From Adiantum capillus-veneris (taxonomy: Eukaryota > Streptophyta > Polypodiopsida > Polypodiales > Pteridaceae), in the NCBI GenBank assembly GCA_014529385.2, contig CM043948.1, positions 77,176,291 through 77,240,290 on the forward strand: 64,000 bases of DNA. Reading direction: 5' to 3'. Position 1 is the stretch's first letter, and each line of letters opens with the position of its first letter. Made by a program: the position numbers and the translations under genes. Below, piece after piece: positions 63,250-64,000 of this stretch. A model generated the notes under the pieces. That model saw nothing but the letters and a program-made list of their open reading frames with translations. It searched no databases and was not told where the DNA came from.

Positions 63250-64000
63250 GAAAAAGACTCAACTACCATGCAACTATTGCAACTATGAGAGAATCTCACT
63301 AGATTCTTGCTAATTTGGCCACATACTTGCCAATATACTATATATATTTTTATAAATTTTTTTTAAGGAGGCAACATATTTTGCGATCTAGTTATTTTGA
63401 GTCTCTCTCTCCCCCCCCCCCCCACAAAGTGCATGTGTAAAGGGAAGGGAAGTGCTTTTATGCATGCAACTACCTATGCTTTTGTCTGCATGGTTTTCAC
63501 CAGATGCTAAGAGATGCATGCATTCAGTGCTCTACGTTCTTTTCACCTAGATGGCCTTTGATCTTGCGTTGCTTAACCAAACTTTCAAGGGCCAAAACAG
63601 AGCCGTGACTCGTCAGAAGTAAAGCTTTTATGAAACCTATCATTAGAGTCTGTATGGTTCTATGAGTTGTAGTGAGTTATGAGTATGCAGTTGTACTTTG
63701 AGTTGTTGTTCCATTGCCGTGTGATGTCTTCATTCTGTTGTACTTTGGTTGTTGTTCCATTGCTGTGTGACGTCTTATTTATGTTGGAGTGAGGCTTCAC
63801 GCATACTACACTAAGGACCACCCACTATAGAGAGTACAACACTTTTACTACACGTTGTTGCAAAGTGCATTTGGAAGATTGCATAGCAGGGTAAGACTAG
63901 ATTCTGTGGATGATGGTGCAAGTTCATAAGCGTTTTGTTTTGCCCACCTCTGAAAAGTAAAACTGGGATGCCATAGAGGTATGCTCATGCATTGATTGAA
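63250..64000. other. No gene recognised
   Basis: A C-run at 63410-63422 and AT-rich sequence; 63690-63780 has a small duplication (TTGTACTTTG..GTTGTTCCATTGC.GTGTGA). No coding or RNA feature. Confidence 0.4.

Overview
This is a nuclear window from a land plant with a large, repeat-rich genome. The evidence is spliced genes with GT-AG introns, plant-type Ty1/copia and Ty3/gypsy retrotransposons whose primer sites read TGGTATCAGAGC, long (GA)n microsatellites, a tRNA-derived SINE and a host gene with a 19 kb intron. A fern or another seedless plant is my guess from the intron size and the diversity of decayed elements; the sequence does not prove the species. The one intact host gene I recognise is an eight-exon PITH-domain gene (plus strand, 39040-60155). 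Its exons join in frame to 175 codons.

Layout. 1-6009: a minus-strand copia element with a second LTR element inserted in its 3' LTR. 6080-7227: an LTR-like stretch with a primer site. 7230-16083: an unusual block with a decayed histone H3-like gene (minus), three clusters of tandem hairpin repeats sharing the core ACCAAGCGAA, two decayed plus-strand genes of unknown family and a decayed minus-strand transposase-like gene. 16457-18300: a decayed DUF4283/zinc-knuckle reading frame. 18880-30115: a minus-strand gypsy element with an extra retropepsin-like domain after its integrase, interrupted at 27567-28886 by a TTAA-flanked, piggyBac-like non-autonomous transposon. 30120-33950: a rearranged retroelement with LTRs in inverted orientation around a gag gene and a reading frame antisense to the nearer LTR. 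33957-38440: an acidic reading frame, microsatellites, a short LTR element and an endonuclease fragment.

39040-60155 is the PITH gene. Its intron 2 (39264-58410) is filled with chromovirus-like gypsy fragments in both orientations, at least five copies of one LTR family, a gag-protease element without pol, a chromodomain fragment and LINE pieces. Intron 7 holds a SINE. 60156-64000 has the downstream flank, a LINE reverse-transcriptase relic, direct repeats and CA/TA microsatellites.

The strongest unusual signals are: (1) the hairpin-array block with its H3-like gene and associated decayed genes; (2) the inverted-LTR structure whose LTR is followed by an apparent 18-nt tRNA-primer copy, as expected of an autointegration fossil; (3) the TTAA-flanked piggyBac-like insertion, unusual in land plants; (4) the second retropepsin-like domain downstream of a gypsy integrase; and (5) the giant intron of the PITH gene.
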